From Allium sativum (Eukaryota > Streptophyta > Magnoliopsida > Asparagales > Amaryllidaceae), in NCBI GenBank assembly GCA_030737875.1, contig CM060922.1, positions 759,697,603 to 759,761,602 on the forward strand: DNA of 64,000 nucleotides, written 5' to 3'. The position numbers and the translations under genes were made by a program. This document shows, piece after piece, positions 45,440 to 58,300 of this stretch. How positions within the stretch are numbered: the stretch's first letter is position 1; every line of letters begins with the position of its first letter. Under the pieces are notes generated by a model, which saw nothing but the letters and a program-made list of their open reading frames with translations, did not search any database and was not told where the DNA came from.

Positions 45440-46078
45440 CCAGTTGGTATGGTTCCAATTGGAACTTTGTATGGGAGACCGTGTAACCCACCGACATGTT
45501 GGTTGGAAACCGGTGAGAAGTTTGTGCTTGGACCAGATATAATAAGAGAAACTTCGGATAAGATCAAGGTTATTCAACAGCAAATGAAGACCGCTCAAGA
45601 TAGACAGAAGAATTATGCTGATAAGAGACGAAAAGGACTGAAATTCTCAGTTGGTGACATGGTAATCGTCAAGATCTCTCCATTAAAGAGTGTGATTCGT
45701 TTTGGTAAGAGAGGTAAGCTAGCACCAAGGTTTGTTGGTCCATTCCCGGTTCTTGAGCAAGTTGGAAGCTTAGCATATAAGGTTGGATTACCAGACAAGA
45801 TGGCAGGAGTTCACGACGTATTTCATATCTCCCAGTTAAGGAAGTTTGTGCATGACCCTGATATGACTATTTCACCGGATCAGTTGGACGATATCGAGAT
45901 AGCATCTGAGGCAGTATGGAGCCGCAAACCGATGCGTATTGTTGGGAATGATACGAAACAACTTCGAAGGAAAGCGGTGAAATTAGTCAAAGTTCAATGG
46001 GGCGAGAATGAGAATGATTGTACTTGGGAGACAGAGGAGAGCATTAGGAAGACGTATCCAGAACTCTTTGCCTGGTAA
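45440..46078 (+). pseudogene. pol: Integrase C terminus and chromodomain-like end
   Basis: An open frame to the stop at 46076-46078 with the plant Ty3/gypsy GPY/F-type integrase C terminus: L-Y-G-R-P-C, T-A-Q-D-R-Q-K-N-Y-A-D-K-R-R, F-S-V-G-D-M-V, then KLAPRFVGPFPVLEQVG, V-H-D-V-F-H-I-S-Q-L-R-K. It ends with V-K-V-Q-W-G, C-T-W-E-T-E and Y-P-E-L-F, the chromodomain-like tail of chromoviruses, which directs integration to heterochromatin. The tail supports the Tekay/Del assignment. The frame upstream to 45410 lacks homology, so the boundary given is where homology begins. Confidence 0.88.
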
Positions 46079-46198
46079 GATTTTAACTTCGATTTAGTCT
46101 TTCCGCATGCTAGGATAGGCTTGTTTTGTTTGTTTTGCATGTTTGATCGTTGTTTGTGGCTGGTAGGCATGCAGAATCCTTTGTATGTTTTGGATTAA

Positions 46199-46246
46199 GG
46201 AATTTCGGGGACGAAATTTCTTAAGGGGGAGGGGGGGGGGGGAGAA
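46199..46246 (+). promoter_or_regulatory. I polypurine tract and pre-PPT hairpin
   Basis: The purine run (aagggggaggggg and more G, 46223-46246) lies directly before the 3' LTR at 46247 and would prime plus-strand DNA synthesis. About 10 nt upstream is an inverted repeat aatttcg/cgaaatt (46201-46207 with 46212-46218) around the loop ggga. The gag-pol stop at 46078 lies about 120 nt upstream, so this hairpin is in the 3' untranslated part of the internal domain. Confidence 0.85.
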
Positions 46247-48910
46247 TGTAACGACCCTCATTCTACGCATCGGAAGATCGTAGAATATTTATTTCTTTTT
46301 CTTGATAAGTCGTATGGTTGTGTACTTTTGGGAAACGACTAGTGGGGTCATTTCCCATGTTCATGATTTTTGTCGATTTTTAAATGACCGTTTTGCCCCT
46401 AGATGATACTGTTTTGGCCATTACTTTTGACTGGAAAGGAATTTTAACCTGAAACCACTTCCATTAGATTCGTTTGATGGTTTACCTTTCCGTAAAGTGG
46501 TCATAATAGCCAAACGGACTTACCGTTTGGGAGATATGGCTGAATTAAGGTTTAGAGGGTTAAAAACAGCTAATTGGGCTTAACCGGGTGATTAGCAGCT
46601 AGGCCCAATGGGGGATTTCGGGACTAGAGGTATGTAAGGGCTGTTAGGGTTAGGATTTTGGTTTTTCACTCATTTTCCAGCCGCCACAAACCCATTCTTC
46701 AACCTAACAATGGCCTCCAACATCTAAAAACACCTCTAATCACTTCTTAATCAAGTTTTGGCTTAAACTACATCAAATTAAGGAGAGATAACACCAAAGC
46801 AAGGTTAGAGCTGCTGTTAGACATCCATATTCGTGCCAAACAGAGATTCATTTCAGATCTGAGTTTTATTTGTGGCAAAGGTGAGTGATTTGCATTATTT
46901 TTCACTAATTATGGCTAATTAGGGTAATTAGCGAAGATTAGCGAAATTATAACTCAGAAAAATCTAGAAAAATTTGTAAAATTCCAGAATATTATTTTAT
47001 GCCTTTGATATGAATTTGGGTTAATTTGGACTAATTTTGCTAATCTCGGAATTTGGGGGATTAAGGGGTGATTAGTGATAATTAGCGAAATTATGCATCA
47101 TAAAAATCTAGAAAAATATTCATAAATTCTGAAATATTGTTTTAGACCCATGTTAGAAAATTTGGCTAATTTGGTTAAGTTTTACTAATCCTATCATTAG
47201 TTGTTCTTAAACATGCTTAAGGGGAAAATATGAGTTTTTGGGTATGTTTGATCCGTTTTGACATATCATATTGTTGTTTTGCTGTTTGTGGGTGTTTATA
47301 CATGTTGTTGTGACTGTATGGTATGAATTGTGATTGTTTAAAATAGTTAGAATGGTCGAAAACGTCGTCGAGTGGCGTATAAACGGTCGTTGGAAGTTGC
47401 AGGAAAAGTGCAGGCTGTGACCGAACAGGATCGGATCGGATGGGAGCACGGACCGGACCGGAGCTTGGCACAGGAGGAAGTAAGGCCACACGAACTGAAT
47501 TGGAACAGAGGATCGGACCGGAGGTAGTAGAGTGGGACTGGACGGAGTATTACGAATGAAGCAACCGAACCGATGGAGCTTGGGCACCGAACCGAACTGA
47601 TGGAGCTTGAGCACCGAACCGAACTGATGGAGCTTGGCCACCGAACCGAACCGATGGAGCTTGGCCACCAAACCGAACCGATGGAGTCTGAACCACGATC
47701 TGAGGTGATGAAGCATTCCGAACCGAACCGGTGATGCACCATGAGCTCGAAGATGACCACGAGCCGGACCGTGGTGAATTGCACCCGAACCGAACCGAGG
47801 GAAGAAGAAGCCGAACCGATCCGGGGAAGAAGACAAATAACCCGAGATGCAAAGGTAGTCCAAATGGGAAGTTAGAGCCCAGGATCCAGTTGGGAACCGA
47901 TGAGTTCACTTCATGAGTTGGGCTTTGCTGCGAGACGTGTGCAAAGGGGTTATCGATATCCATAACATTGGTTCACCGCTGAAGAAAACGGGGCATGTAG
48001 ACGAACCAGAGCTAGGCTGGTTGGCCCATTTGGGTTATTGACTATGGACCAGTGCAGTAGGGACAGTGTAATACTTGTACGGAGTTTCCGTCATAGCCCC
48101 AAAAGAGCAAAGTGGGTCGTAGCAATAGTTGTACGGAGTTGCCATCATGACCCCAAAGATTTGGTGACCAGGGAAATGGATATCGTATGCTTTATGCACT
48201 GAGTGAGAGATGTGAGGATGGTTGCTATGATTGATTTGTTTGTTATCACTATGACATGCACACCCCTTCCCCCGTTATCTATATACCATGTTTAGTGGCA
48301 CCTTAGAGTATTATACGGTATGTAGTGCTAACTCTTTGGTTGCAGGTCCAGGTTCAGGTATGGTTTAGTATACCTGTTATTGTTCTGTTTAGTTGCATAT
48401 CACTCATACCAAACTTTTTGTCTGACCCAGAGTTTTATGTCTCTTCTTATTACTCTGGGTGCTCACACGAGCAGACTAAAGACAGGTTAGGTGGTATGCA
48501 CGAGTAGCTGATCTGGAGACGAGCAGGAGGCTTCCACATATGATATATATAGATATTCTCCCTGTGATGTTAAAGATCACTGCTTGGGCATTAGTAGTGC
48601 ATCCTCTACTTTAGTTTTCTTTTGCTTTAGAGACAGTTTTAAAGTTGTAATAATGATATTGGATCATAAGCTGTATTTGGATTTCCGCTGCTATGTTGGT
48701 TTAGTTTTCAGCTTATGCACTGTCTCGCCTGTTTTATGTCAAAGTAATATTACTATTATATTTTATTCCATGCGCTGTGAGATATTCTACAGGTTCTGTG
48801 TTAGTTCTTTATCTTCCTTCTTTTCTTTTGACGACCGTTCTGTGCTAGTTAGACATGTGTACAGCGCACTTTCAGAGGAAATGTCGGCTAGTACGGAGCG
48901 GGCCGTCACA
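46247..48910 (+). mobile_element. I 3' LTR
   Basis: Runs from tgtaacgaccctc to gggccgtcaca, followed by gttgg (48911-48915). It is 33 bp longer than the 5' LTR; most of the difference is one extra minisatellite unit (47562-47694). The two LTRs are otherwise very similar. The shared LTR block is at 48400-48535. Confidence 0.95.
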
Positions 48911-51900
48911 GTTGGGATGAACAACCGTTTCCCGAAAGGGACGGCATCGATAGATTTAAGAAGCAATTGAAATTTCTCTAGATAGGTGATTATACATCCT
49001 CATGGGAGCGACCCACTTAGCCATGCTGCCTGCCCGATTTTTGTCAATTCCGGGTTGTGAGGCTTGAGGTCATTACGTATCTTTTAGAACACCTGACCAC
49101 CATTCACTTTGAATGCCACATCGTCATACCCGCCAAATCACAAATTGATTTCCCCAAAAATACCACGGGTATAAAGCTAAGAGGAACGAATTCCTCCGCC
49201 ACCAAACGTAAGTACGTTTGAAGAGATCAACTTACGTGATCCGTTAGATATACTCTGTCAGACATTCGTCCATTCACGTTGTCCTGGGACTGGACAAACC
49301 GAAGGCACTATTCTATAAACAGGATAGCCTTTGCATAACTCTGTCTTCAATTTTCTTCATCATATTCGATCGCAACGCTAACGTCCATACAGAGTGGTTT
49401 CCAGATACTGGATCTGATCTCGGTCTCTCCGTATTGATGACGAAAAAATGGTCAAAACTTCGATAGTCGGTGATTTAACTATCAAAAAAAAATAAGTGTG
49501 CAACCAACGATCTTATTTCCAAGTAGGAATTCGATCGATCAATCATCAATCAACATTTGCCCCTTTAAATTAACTCCTTATTGTATTATCATTTCAAAAA
49601 TCCAATTTTCAATTTCCATATCCTTTCAAATCTCAATCTCGATTCTATTTCCAACGTCATCATTTCTTTATTGAGAAGATATCTCTTATTCCAACTTGAA
49701 ACCATTTCTATATATTCATATATTCTCTTACTAATCTGATCCCTAACCACTCTTCACTACCGAACCTTAACCATTCCTCAGTTAATTATGAAGTCAATCA
49801 AGTAGGGGTATAATTACCTCTCAGACCTTAATTGAACCACATTCTCAACTTTGAAATAGTCAAAGCTCACACTTTTAAATAGAACATCGCTTACGCGACT
49901 CTCGGATTCGATCTAAGAACCCACTTCCTTTGCAGAAAAATATTGATTATAATGGTAGCGTTACAATCGCTGTTTCCAAATATTTGATTTAAAAAACATT
50001 TCTTTTAACAACAACTTTACAATCGCTGTTTAGAATTATAGGACACTTATTATAACAATAGCATTACAATCACTATTAAAACAGTTATTATAACGGCAGC
50101 GTTAAAATTTCCATTTAGATTTACCAAAACATTTGTTATAACGACAACGTTTAAAATCGCTATTAAAGATATTTGGTTTATCAAAATGCAACATGTATTT
50201 ATTTATTTAAATAAAATAAATTAATAAGCAAATAAATAATGATTTAAATTTGATTCAAATGGAAGTAAACTAACTACTTCCCTAATTTCGATATATTCGA
50301 ATTCGAATAAACAACTCTCATTCAAATACTCTATATTCGATTTATATTCTGAACTTCAGAATTTATTTACCATTTCAGGTAAATTCAAATTTCAAATTCA
50401 TCATTGAATTTATCCTTCCAATTCCTTTATAACTATTCCACTTTACAAAATATAATTCATTTTATAATTCCCCCTTTTTGGAGTAAAACTAGTCGTTTTC
50501 CCTTTCAACGTTCATCCATTTCCCTTTTCAATCAAATTCCAATTTGAAATCATATTGCAATTCTAAATTACCTTTATAGATATTTCATTTGCAAAGCACT
50601 TGGTTTAAGTCATTATTCACTTTAATCGTGAATATATTTTCTTTGTATACCATTTGATTCATACTTATAAAAATATCTTAAACCCAATTTTTTTTTATTT
50701 ATAACCTCTATTCGGAATTATTTATATAAGTATTATTTCCTTTATTTTCCAATCATTTAAAATCTCATTCAAAATTTCCTTAATAATTGCTAAGGTTAAT
50801 CTCACTTCAAATATTGGTTTCAAAAGCCGATTCCTACTTTCCCATATAAATTCAAATTTTGAATTTATATATATTTATCCAATGATAAATGATTCACTTC
50901 ATTTATAATCTCGTTTGTAAACAACTTCTTAAATACTTTACTTCATTAACATGTTTTTAAAATTTCAACTCTATTCGAAGTTACATTTCTATTTTGGAAA
51001 TAAATTTCCTTTTTAAAATTCAAATTCATTCCCTGTATTCGAAAATATTTTTACGGTATATCAAAATACCAGGTTTCCAGGGTCAAGGTAAACCAAACAC
51101 AACATACCAAATCATGGGCTATAAAACTTCATATATCACAATCAAATAAAACAGTAAATAAAATGTTGAGGAATCCAGTTGGATCCCTCCAACCTGTTTC
51201 CCTGCATCCACATATGTTAATGAACATCAATAACATTAATTTCACATTAATATGAAATATCATGGTAGATAGAATTAATAATTGATCAACGGTATAACTA
51301 TTTCAATCATTCAACCAATTTTAGCAACCATTCACCCAAACAACCATCACATAATATATCTATAAATAAATCAGAGTTAGTGAGATTACTCACCTTGTTG
51401 TGCAGTTGACGATTCTGCTTCTGTTTCATTTAAAACAAACAGACGTTTGATTTAAATCACAAAATTCCACTAGCTCGGTTCTCGACGATGGTAGTTCTAC
51501 AATGTAAATTTCTTCGTTGTGATTCCAACGTGACCGATTTCATTCAATTCTATATACGAATGGGTGAAATATTAACATTATAAGTTTGTTTATAAATTAA
51601 GGATCATTGACCATATATATTAATTTACCTTTAATTAAATTACCCTTAAGCCATGTTTTAATTTCCCTTTTTTTCTAATCACGTACCATTCATACTCCTC
51701 CCATAAACGAAACAGATGCCTATAACTTCAACTCACCACGATGGAATTGTTTGAGCCTTTTTTTTCGTTCAGTATCCACACAACTCCGAACCCATAGAAT
51801 CTTCAAACTGGTATGCTTGAAACTTTTTGCCATTTGCTTTCATGAAATTAAAATCCAAAGCTGCACTTAATATGTTAAGAATCTTCATTAGGCTCCTTAA

Positions 51901-53809
51901 CGAATATATTTTTCTCTTTGAATTATCTGAAACTGTTGCCACAACCGGCATCCAAAACTTCATAACCCAATACTCCATCCTTTGTACAGTATACGCGTAC
52001 TCAAAACTCCTTCTCTACGTATACAGGAACCACGTTGCTTTCCCATCTCTTTCCATTCTTCGTTTTAATACACATATGGTTCCAACTCCTCCCCAGACAA
52101 TCTGAAACTACCTACGAGCAACCCAAAGTCCATCATCCCCCACTTGAAATCCACCTCCGGGAAACCGACGTTGAGTTTCCCCCTTGCTGCCAAAGAAAGT
52201 TTTTGATAGCTCCTTCCCTAGTAAACAAATTCGAACCATGTATACATCCTTTCTAGACCATCATTCCTCGACTGACTTCATCGTTTTCTCCCTCTATGCA
52301 AACAGGTCGACCCCATCACCAACCCGACCATATCAGGAAAACTCACGCTTCAAATTCTCAACTTTGGCCTCACCGTGACCAAGATAGAAAAAAAAACGCG
52401 ACACAAAAGTATGGCAACCCCCTTCAGACTCTACTACAAAACCCGCGCCTCCCCATTTTTAACCCAACGCCAGTATCGAGCCCTCAAATCCGCACTCCCA
52501 AGAACAATCTGTACAAACCTTGCTCCAAATAGAAACTTAGGTTCACGCAATGATTTCTGATTTCGAGTTAAGGAAAATCGAATCGCGCTTGAAAAGGGTT
52601 TTATACGGTGGAAGTCCTCAAGATCACGAACGTACCGAATTAAACGAAATTGATTTTCATTTACCAGTGGATTTTATATTAATGTTTTTTTTCTTCTCGT
52701 TTTTAATTTCTGGAAGAATTAGATTGGGTGAGGGTAGGGAATAGGAACGGAAAGTGAAATCGGGAATTAGGCGTCAGCTGGGTATGTATTTAAAATACTA
52801 ATTTACTTGCAATGCACGAAACAAATTGGCTTGGCAGGCACGGTAATACAATAGCTTGATACACACGGTTTGCAAGACTTGGCTGACACGGTTTTCAAAA
52901 GCTTGGAAAGCACGGATTGAATAATATGGATGCCACGTTGCTTGAACATACAAAGAAATGTTGATTGTTAATTTTTATTGCATCACGTGTAGAGTGACCG
53001 TTTAAACATTTCAGTATTTGGGATATATATATAAATAAGAGAATATAACTTATATAAGTTTGTACCTGTTCATTTATTTGAAAACCATTTTAGGGTCAGT
53101 TTGAAACAAGATTTATGGTGTAATAATTATTGTATACAATATATGGTGAATAGCCCAAAATGCTTGACTAATCGTGCATAAGGTTTTCGTTCATGTCCGA
53201 ACTGCTATGGACAGAAATAAGAGTACGGTCGTGTCCAGCGAGGTACCACGATCCCAAAAATATAATAATATCTGTAGTTTAACTTATATTATGAAACCCC
53301 AAAATATTGATATAGGGTGCAAAATACTCCAAATAAAATTTGCATATTTAATTAATTAAAAATTATAGTAAAATTCTAAAAATTAAACTATAACTACGCC
53401 TTAAAAGAATCTTGTCAAAATTCAAGGCCGATATTTAAATATATTCAAATAACCGTTATGGCCTATAGGCGATTCTACAGCGACTTTCTGAAAATTTTAT
53501 TTGGGCATAACTTTTTATCTCCGCTATGAAATCTGGATTTTTCACATTCGTTGGAATGATATTTTCAAACAGATTCAAATATTTCTTGTTTCGCAAAAAT
53601 CCGATTTATTTTGAATCCTGCACATTCATTTGAAATTTGAAATTGAATTTTCAAACTACTGCGCCATTTTAAACTCGTTTTGAATTATATTATAAATATA
53701 CGTTTAAATATCGTTTTACTAAATAAATTCCTTAAAAATTTCAATATATACTTCAGATAACAAATTTAAATATTCAAAATTCAACGGCTGAAAAATCTGG
53801 GTCGTTACA
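48911..53809 (-). mobile_element. H 3' LTR (left), part right of element I
   Basis: Resumes H after the gttgg duplication and ends gggtcgttaca at 53809. It is collinear with 56244-61144. It holds an irregular tandem repeat with tagcgttacaatcgctg motifs (about 49940-50180; 57275-57510 in the other LTR), a GC-richer decayed coding-like core (51760-52600) and a long AT-rich end. No active gene is supported. Confidence 0.85.
51760..52600 (-). pseudogene. Decayed coding-like core in the H left LTR, identity unknown
   Basis: On the minus strand there are several protein-like stretches in changing frames with stops between. One (52256 to about 52080) is rich in aromatic and basic residues, and one (51978-51769) begins M-E-Y-W-V-M-K-F-W-M-P-V-V-A-T-V and has ordinary amino-acid composition. 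Translating between them in the second copy shows at least one frameshift and one stop. It looks like an old captured gene or retroelement ORF fragment. I do not recognise the family with confidence. The equivalent in the right LTR is 59105-59964, so capture or birth predates H's insertion. The + strand frames here are shadows. Confidence 0.4.
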
Positions 53810-55381
53810 TTCCTTCCCCCTTAAAATAATTTCGTCCTCGAAATTGCTAAGGTAGGAAAAGATGCTACATTCCCTACTAACTAGGTCCAAAATTACTTTG
53901 TGATCACCTTTTGACTTCAGTTTAACTGGACCAATTTATTCCAATTAAAATATTAATTTATTCTTATTAACGAAAATTCTAAAAAATTTCAAACACTTTA
54001 AATTCTGAGAAATTTCGGCAGCATCTCCACTGCACGGCTCAACCGGTACCACCACAACTCGCCTATTTAGGCGTCTCAAGTCCAAAAGAAAATCAAAAAA
54101 ACCAAGCGGCTAGCCCCATAAGCTCATAAATTATCAAACCCAAGTAATATTGTAAACGTGTACCTTTTCGTCGGGCAAAATTCTATCTCTTGCCTTTGCT
54201 TTCATTCAATGCCGACTCAACATCTTCTTTACTCGATTCCAAATCAATTCTACTCTCAGTTTCCAGTTCACTAATCAATCTCTTGACTAGTTCGCTTTCG
54301 TTATATATCTCAAACTTGATTTCTATTTCAAAATCAATCTACTTATCCCACTTGGGTTCAAATTTATCACAACTTGATTCCAATTTACCACGTCCAAATT
54401 ATATATTCAACTTGTTGTGTACAAGACGGATTTACATTAATAATTCAAATCTCAAACATCTCGCTTTATTTAATTTTAATCGGAATTAATTTTTTTATCC
54501 AGTCAAATTATGTTTAACTTAAGTTAAATTTCAACTCATTCGATTTATTTCCACCATTTCAATTTATTCAACTTATACAAATAAAATTTTATTTTTTAGA
54601 ACTCAAATTCCCGGGTTTTATTTCAAATTAGTAAGAAATCATATATATTTATACACATATATTTATAATCAAATCAATTCAAAACTTTTGAATTTATAAA
54701 CAACTTTATTTTTCTCAAACAACTTCCATTAATAAATCAACTATGGTAGCAATCCGTCACTCAGAAACTCGAAAATGAATACTGATAATGCTGCAGTCCA
54801 TTATCAGAGTTATTTTCTCGCCACTGAAGTGATTTCAGTGTTTAATCCCTTTAAAATCCACTTAAAATCATTCTTATTCAAAAATACTTTAAAGTAATGT
54901 TATATAACTTTAAAATAATTTAGAAAATATTTTCTAAACACCCGGGATTTAAATCCAAATTATGGTTTGAATTTAATTCTAGTTTATCTTGGTTATAAAC
55001 TATTTCAATATTTTATAATTCCATTTGATTGTAATAACAATCAACACATTCAATAATTTCAGAAAATTATCCCTTTTGTAACAAAAATATCTTTTGGGCA
55101 AAATTATAACATTTACCCACTTTAAAACAATACTGTGTCAAATTGTTCTGTTCGAGCGTTTAGAAACACTTATCGATACAGTTGTACATTCTATATCGAC
55201 TAGAATTCATAAACCACTCAACAAACCAGCCAACACAATATAAAACAAATTTATATCAAATCTACAAATAAGCGCTCATATATATACATTCAAACTCAAT
55301 CTAGGGTATTACTAACCCTATCTCTATTGAATCTTGCCACAGAGCCAAGGTTATCACTCAACCTTCCGCTCTGATACCAAA
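53810..55381 (-). mobile_element. H internal domain, non-coding
   Basis: 1572 bp from PPT complement to PBS. It contains the internal block shared with D and F (54010-54180: ccaagcggctagcc, then cgtaccttttcgtcgggca). The PBS-side leader has a tagggt/acccta hairpin (55302-55307 with 55315-55320). No gag or pol motif is seen; the frame 54190-54489 is low complexity. All cis signals for reverse transcription are present while all proteins are absent, as expected for an element mobilised in trans. Confidence 0.85.
55302..55380 (-). promoter_or_regulatory. H primer-binding site and leader hairpin
   Basis: gctctgataccaa at 55368-55380 is the complement of the initiator-Met PBS and directly abuts the LTR start at 55382 with one base between. 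About 50 nt further into the element is the hairpin tagggt (55302-55307) with acccta (55315-55320). On the minus (RNA) strand its loop reads tagtaat, the same loop as in D and close to the loops in G. Confidence 0.85.
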
Positions 55382-58300
55382 TGAAACAACCCGAACTTCC
55401 GTACCCTTTGAGTCGACTAATCATACCACACGTCCAACCCAAATTGCACAGAAGTACGAATCATTTTTAGAGAGAAGTTAGAGGATGAGAAATAGAAAGA
55501 AAGAAATATTAGAATAAAAGAAAATGAAGATCACAAACTCACAGCGGAACGAAAAAAATGTATTAGATAACATAAATTTTGAAATACAAATCAATAACTT
55601 TATATACATACCATTATTAGAGCACAACGGTTATCCCTGGAACCGTTATAAACACCTGTTTCCAGATACATCGTAGTACACAGCGGAAAATATGATAGTT
55701 TATAGCTAACAGGCGAAGCCTCCTGCTTCGAGCTCCTCCAAGAGAATCTGTACAATCCCGACTACTTGACTGCCCGTACAAATTTGGGCACCCAAGAGTT
55801 TAGGGAAAACAAACAAAATATACTCTGGGTCAGTCATGGTACTGGTGTGAGTAAACTCCAATCATTTGTTTAACTTTCAAAAATTCTTTTCCAAAGAAAT
55901 GATAATCGTAAGACCAATCCACACATAACCACGGATGGTTTTTACCTTACGATAACCAAAATATTTTGATATCAAATCCAGTGATATTATAATAATGTCT
56001 ACATCAAATAAATAGAATCAAGCGGAACGCTTACATCTCACGCTCCATATATAATACAAAATTAAAAACCGCGGGGCACTTATTGGAGATTGGATTTCCA
56101 ACCTGACAAGGTATGGGGCCACCTTTCGATAGTGTATCTCTAGAGGCGAATACACTGGGTTCAACAAGAACATCTTGCAACCCGGCCCACACATGACCGA
56201 CAACTCATTTCACTTGAGTGTATCGAATGTATATCACCAACGGTTGGGATCAACAACCGTTTCCCGAAAGGGATGGCATCAATAGATTTAAGAAGCAATT
56301 GAAATTTCTCTAGATAGGTGATTATACATCCTCATGGGAGCGACCCACTTAGCCATGCTGCCTGCCCGATTTTTGTCAATTCCGGGTTGTGAGGTTTGAG
56401 GTCATTACGTATCTTTTAGAACACCTGACCACCATTCACTTTGAATGTCACATCGTCATACCCGCCAAATTACAAATTGATTTCCCCAAAAATACCACGG
56501 GTATAAAGCTAAGAGGAACGAATTCCTCCGCCACCAAACGTAAGTACGTTTGAAGAGATCAACTTACGTGATCCGTTAGATATACTCTGTCAGACATTCG
56601 TCCATTCACGTTGTCTTGGGACTGGACAAACCGAAGGCACTATTCTATAAACAGGATAGACTTTGCATAACTCTGTCTTCAATTTTCTTCATCATATTCG
56701 ATCGCAACGCTAACGTCCATACAGAGTGGTTTCCAGATACTGGATCTGATCCCGGTCTCTTCGTATTGATGACGGAAAAATGGTCAAAACTTTGATAGTC
56801 GGTGATTTAACTATCAAAGAAAAATAAGTGTGCAACCAACGATCTTATTTCCAGGTAGGAATTCGATCGATCAATCATCAATCAACATTTGCCCCTTTAA
56901 ATTAACTCCTTATTGTATTATCATTTCAAAAATCCATTTTTCAATTTCCATATCCTTTCAAATCTCAATCTCGATTCTATTTCCAACGTCATCATTTCTT
57001 TATTGAGAAGATATCTCTTATTCCAACTTGAAACCATTTCTATATATTCATATATTCTCTTACTAATCTGATCCCTAACCACTCTTCACTACCGAACCTT
57101 AACCATTCCTCAGTTAATTATGAAGTCAATCAAGTTGGGGTATAATTACCTCTCAGACCTTAATTGAACCACATTCTCAACTTTGAAATAGTCAAAGCTC
57201 ACACTTTTAAACAGAACATCGCTTACGCAACTCTCGTATTCGATCTAAGAACCCACTTCCTTTGCAGAAAAATATTGATTATAATGGTAGCGTTACAATC
57301 GCTGTTTCCAAATATTTGATTTATAAAACATTTCTTTTAACAACAGCGTTACAATCGCTGTTTAGAATTATAGGACACTTATTATAACAATAGCATTACA
57401 ATCACTATTAAAACAGTTATTATAACGACATCGTTAAAATTTCCATTTAGATTTACCAAAACATTTGTTATAACGACAGCGTTTAAAATCGCTTTTAAAG
57501 ATATTTGGTTTATCAAAATGCAACATGTATTTATTTATTTAAATAAAATAAATTAATAAGCAAATAAATAATGATTTAAATTTGATTCAAATGGAAGTAA
57601 ACTAACTACTTCCCTAATTTCGATATATTCGAAATCCAATAAACAACTCTCATTCGAATACTTTATATTCGATTTATATTCTGCACTTCAGAATTTATTT
57701 ACCATTTCAGGTACATTCAAATTTCAAATTCATCATTGAATTTATCCTTCCAATTCCTTTATAACTATTCCACTTTACAAAATATAATTCATTTTATAAT
57801 TCCCCCTTTTTGGAGTAAAACTAGTCGTTTTCCCTTTCAACGTTCATCCATTTCCCTTTTCAATCAAATTGCAATTTGAAATCATATTTCAATTCTAAAT
57901 TACCTTTATAGATATTTCATTTGCAAAGTACTTGGTTTAAGTCATTATTCACTTTAATCGTGAATATATTTTCTTTGTATACCATTTGATTCATACTTAT
58001 AAAAATATCTTAAACCCAATTTTTTATTTATTTATAACCTCTATTTGGAATTATTTATATAAGTCTTATTTCCTTTATTTTCCAATCATTTAAAATCTCA
58101 TTCAAAATTTCCTTAATAATTGCTAAGGTTAATCTCACTTCAAATATTGGTTTCAAAAGCCGATTCCTACTTTCCCATATAAATTCAAATTTTGAATTTA
58201 TATATATTTATCCAATGATAAATAATTCACTTCATTTATAATCTTGTTTGTAAACAACTTCTTAAATACTTTACTTCATTAACATGTTTTTAAAATTTCA

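Larger units (their letters stand above)
39360..48910 (+). mobile_element. Element I: Ty3/gypsy chromovirus-type LTR retrotransposon (Tekay/Del-like)
   Basis: The element is 9551 bp, with LTRs of 2631 bp (39360-41990) and 2664 bp (46247-48910), TG/CA ends and a perfect gttgg duplication. PBS at 41992-42004, PPT at 46221-46246. The coding order is gag (capsid, two zinc knuckles), protease, RT, integrase and chromodomain-type C terminus, which places it in Ty3/gypsy. The long LTRs, initiator-Met PBS and C-terminal region fit the Tekay/Del clade. The polyprotein is broken by frameshifts near 42610, 42800 and 43618 and by loss of most of RNase H and the integrase core, so this copy cannot act alone. 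It is the youngest insertion on the right side of the window. Confidence 0.93.

Noticed and set aside
52035..52560. Several overlapping + strand open frames of 60-90 codons
   Set aside because: They are shadows of the decayed minus-strand coding-like core and are repeated in the other LTR of the same element.
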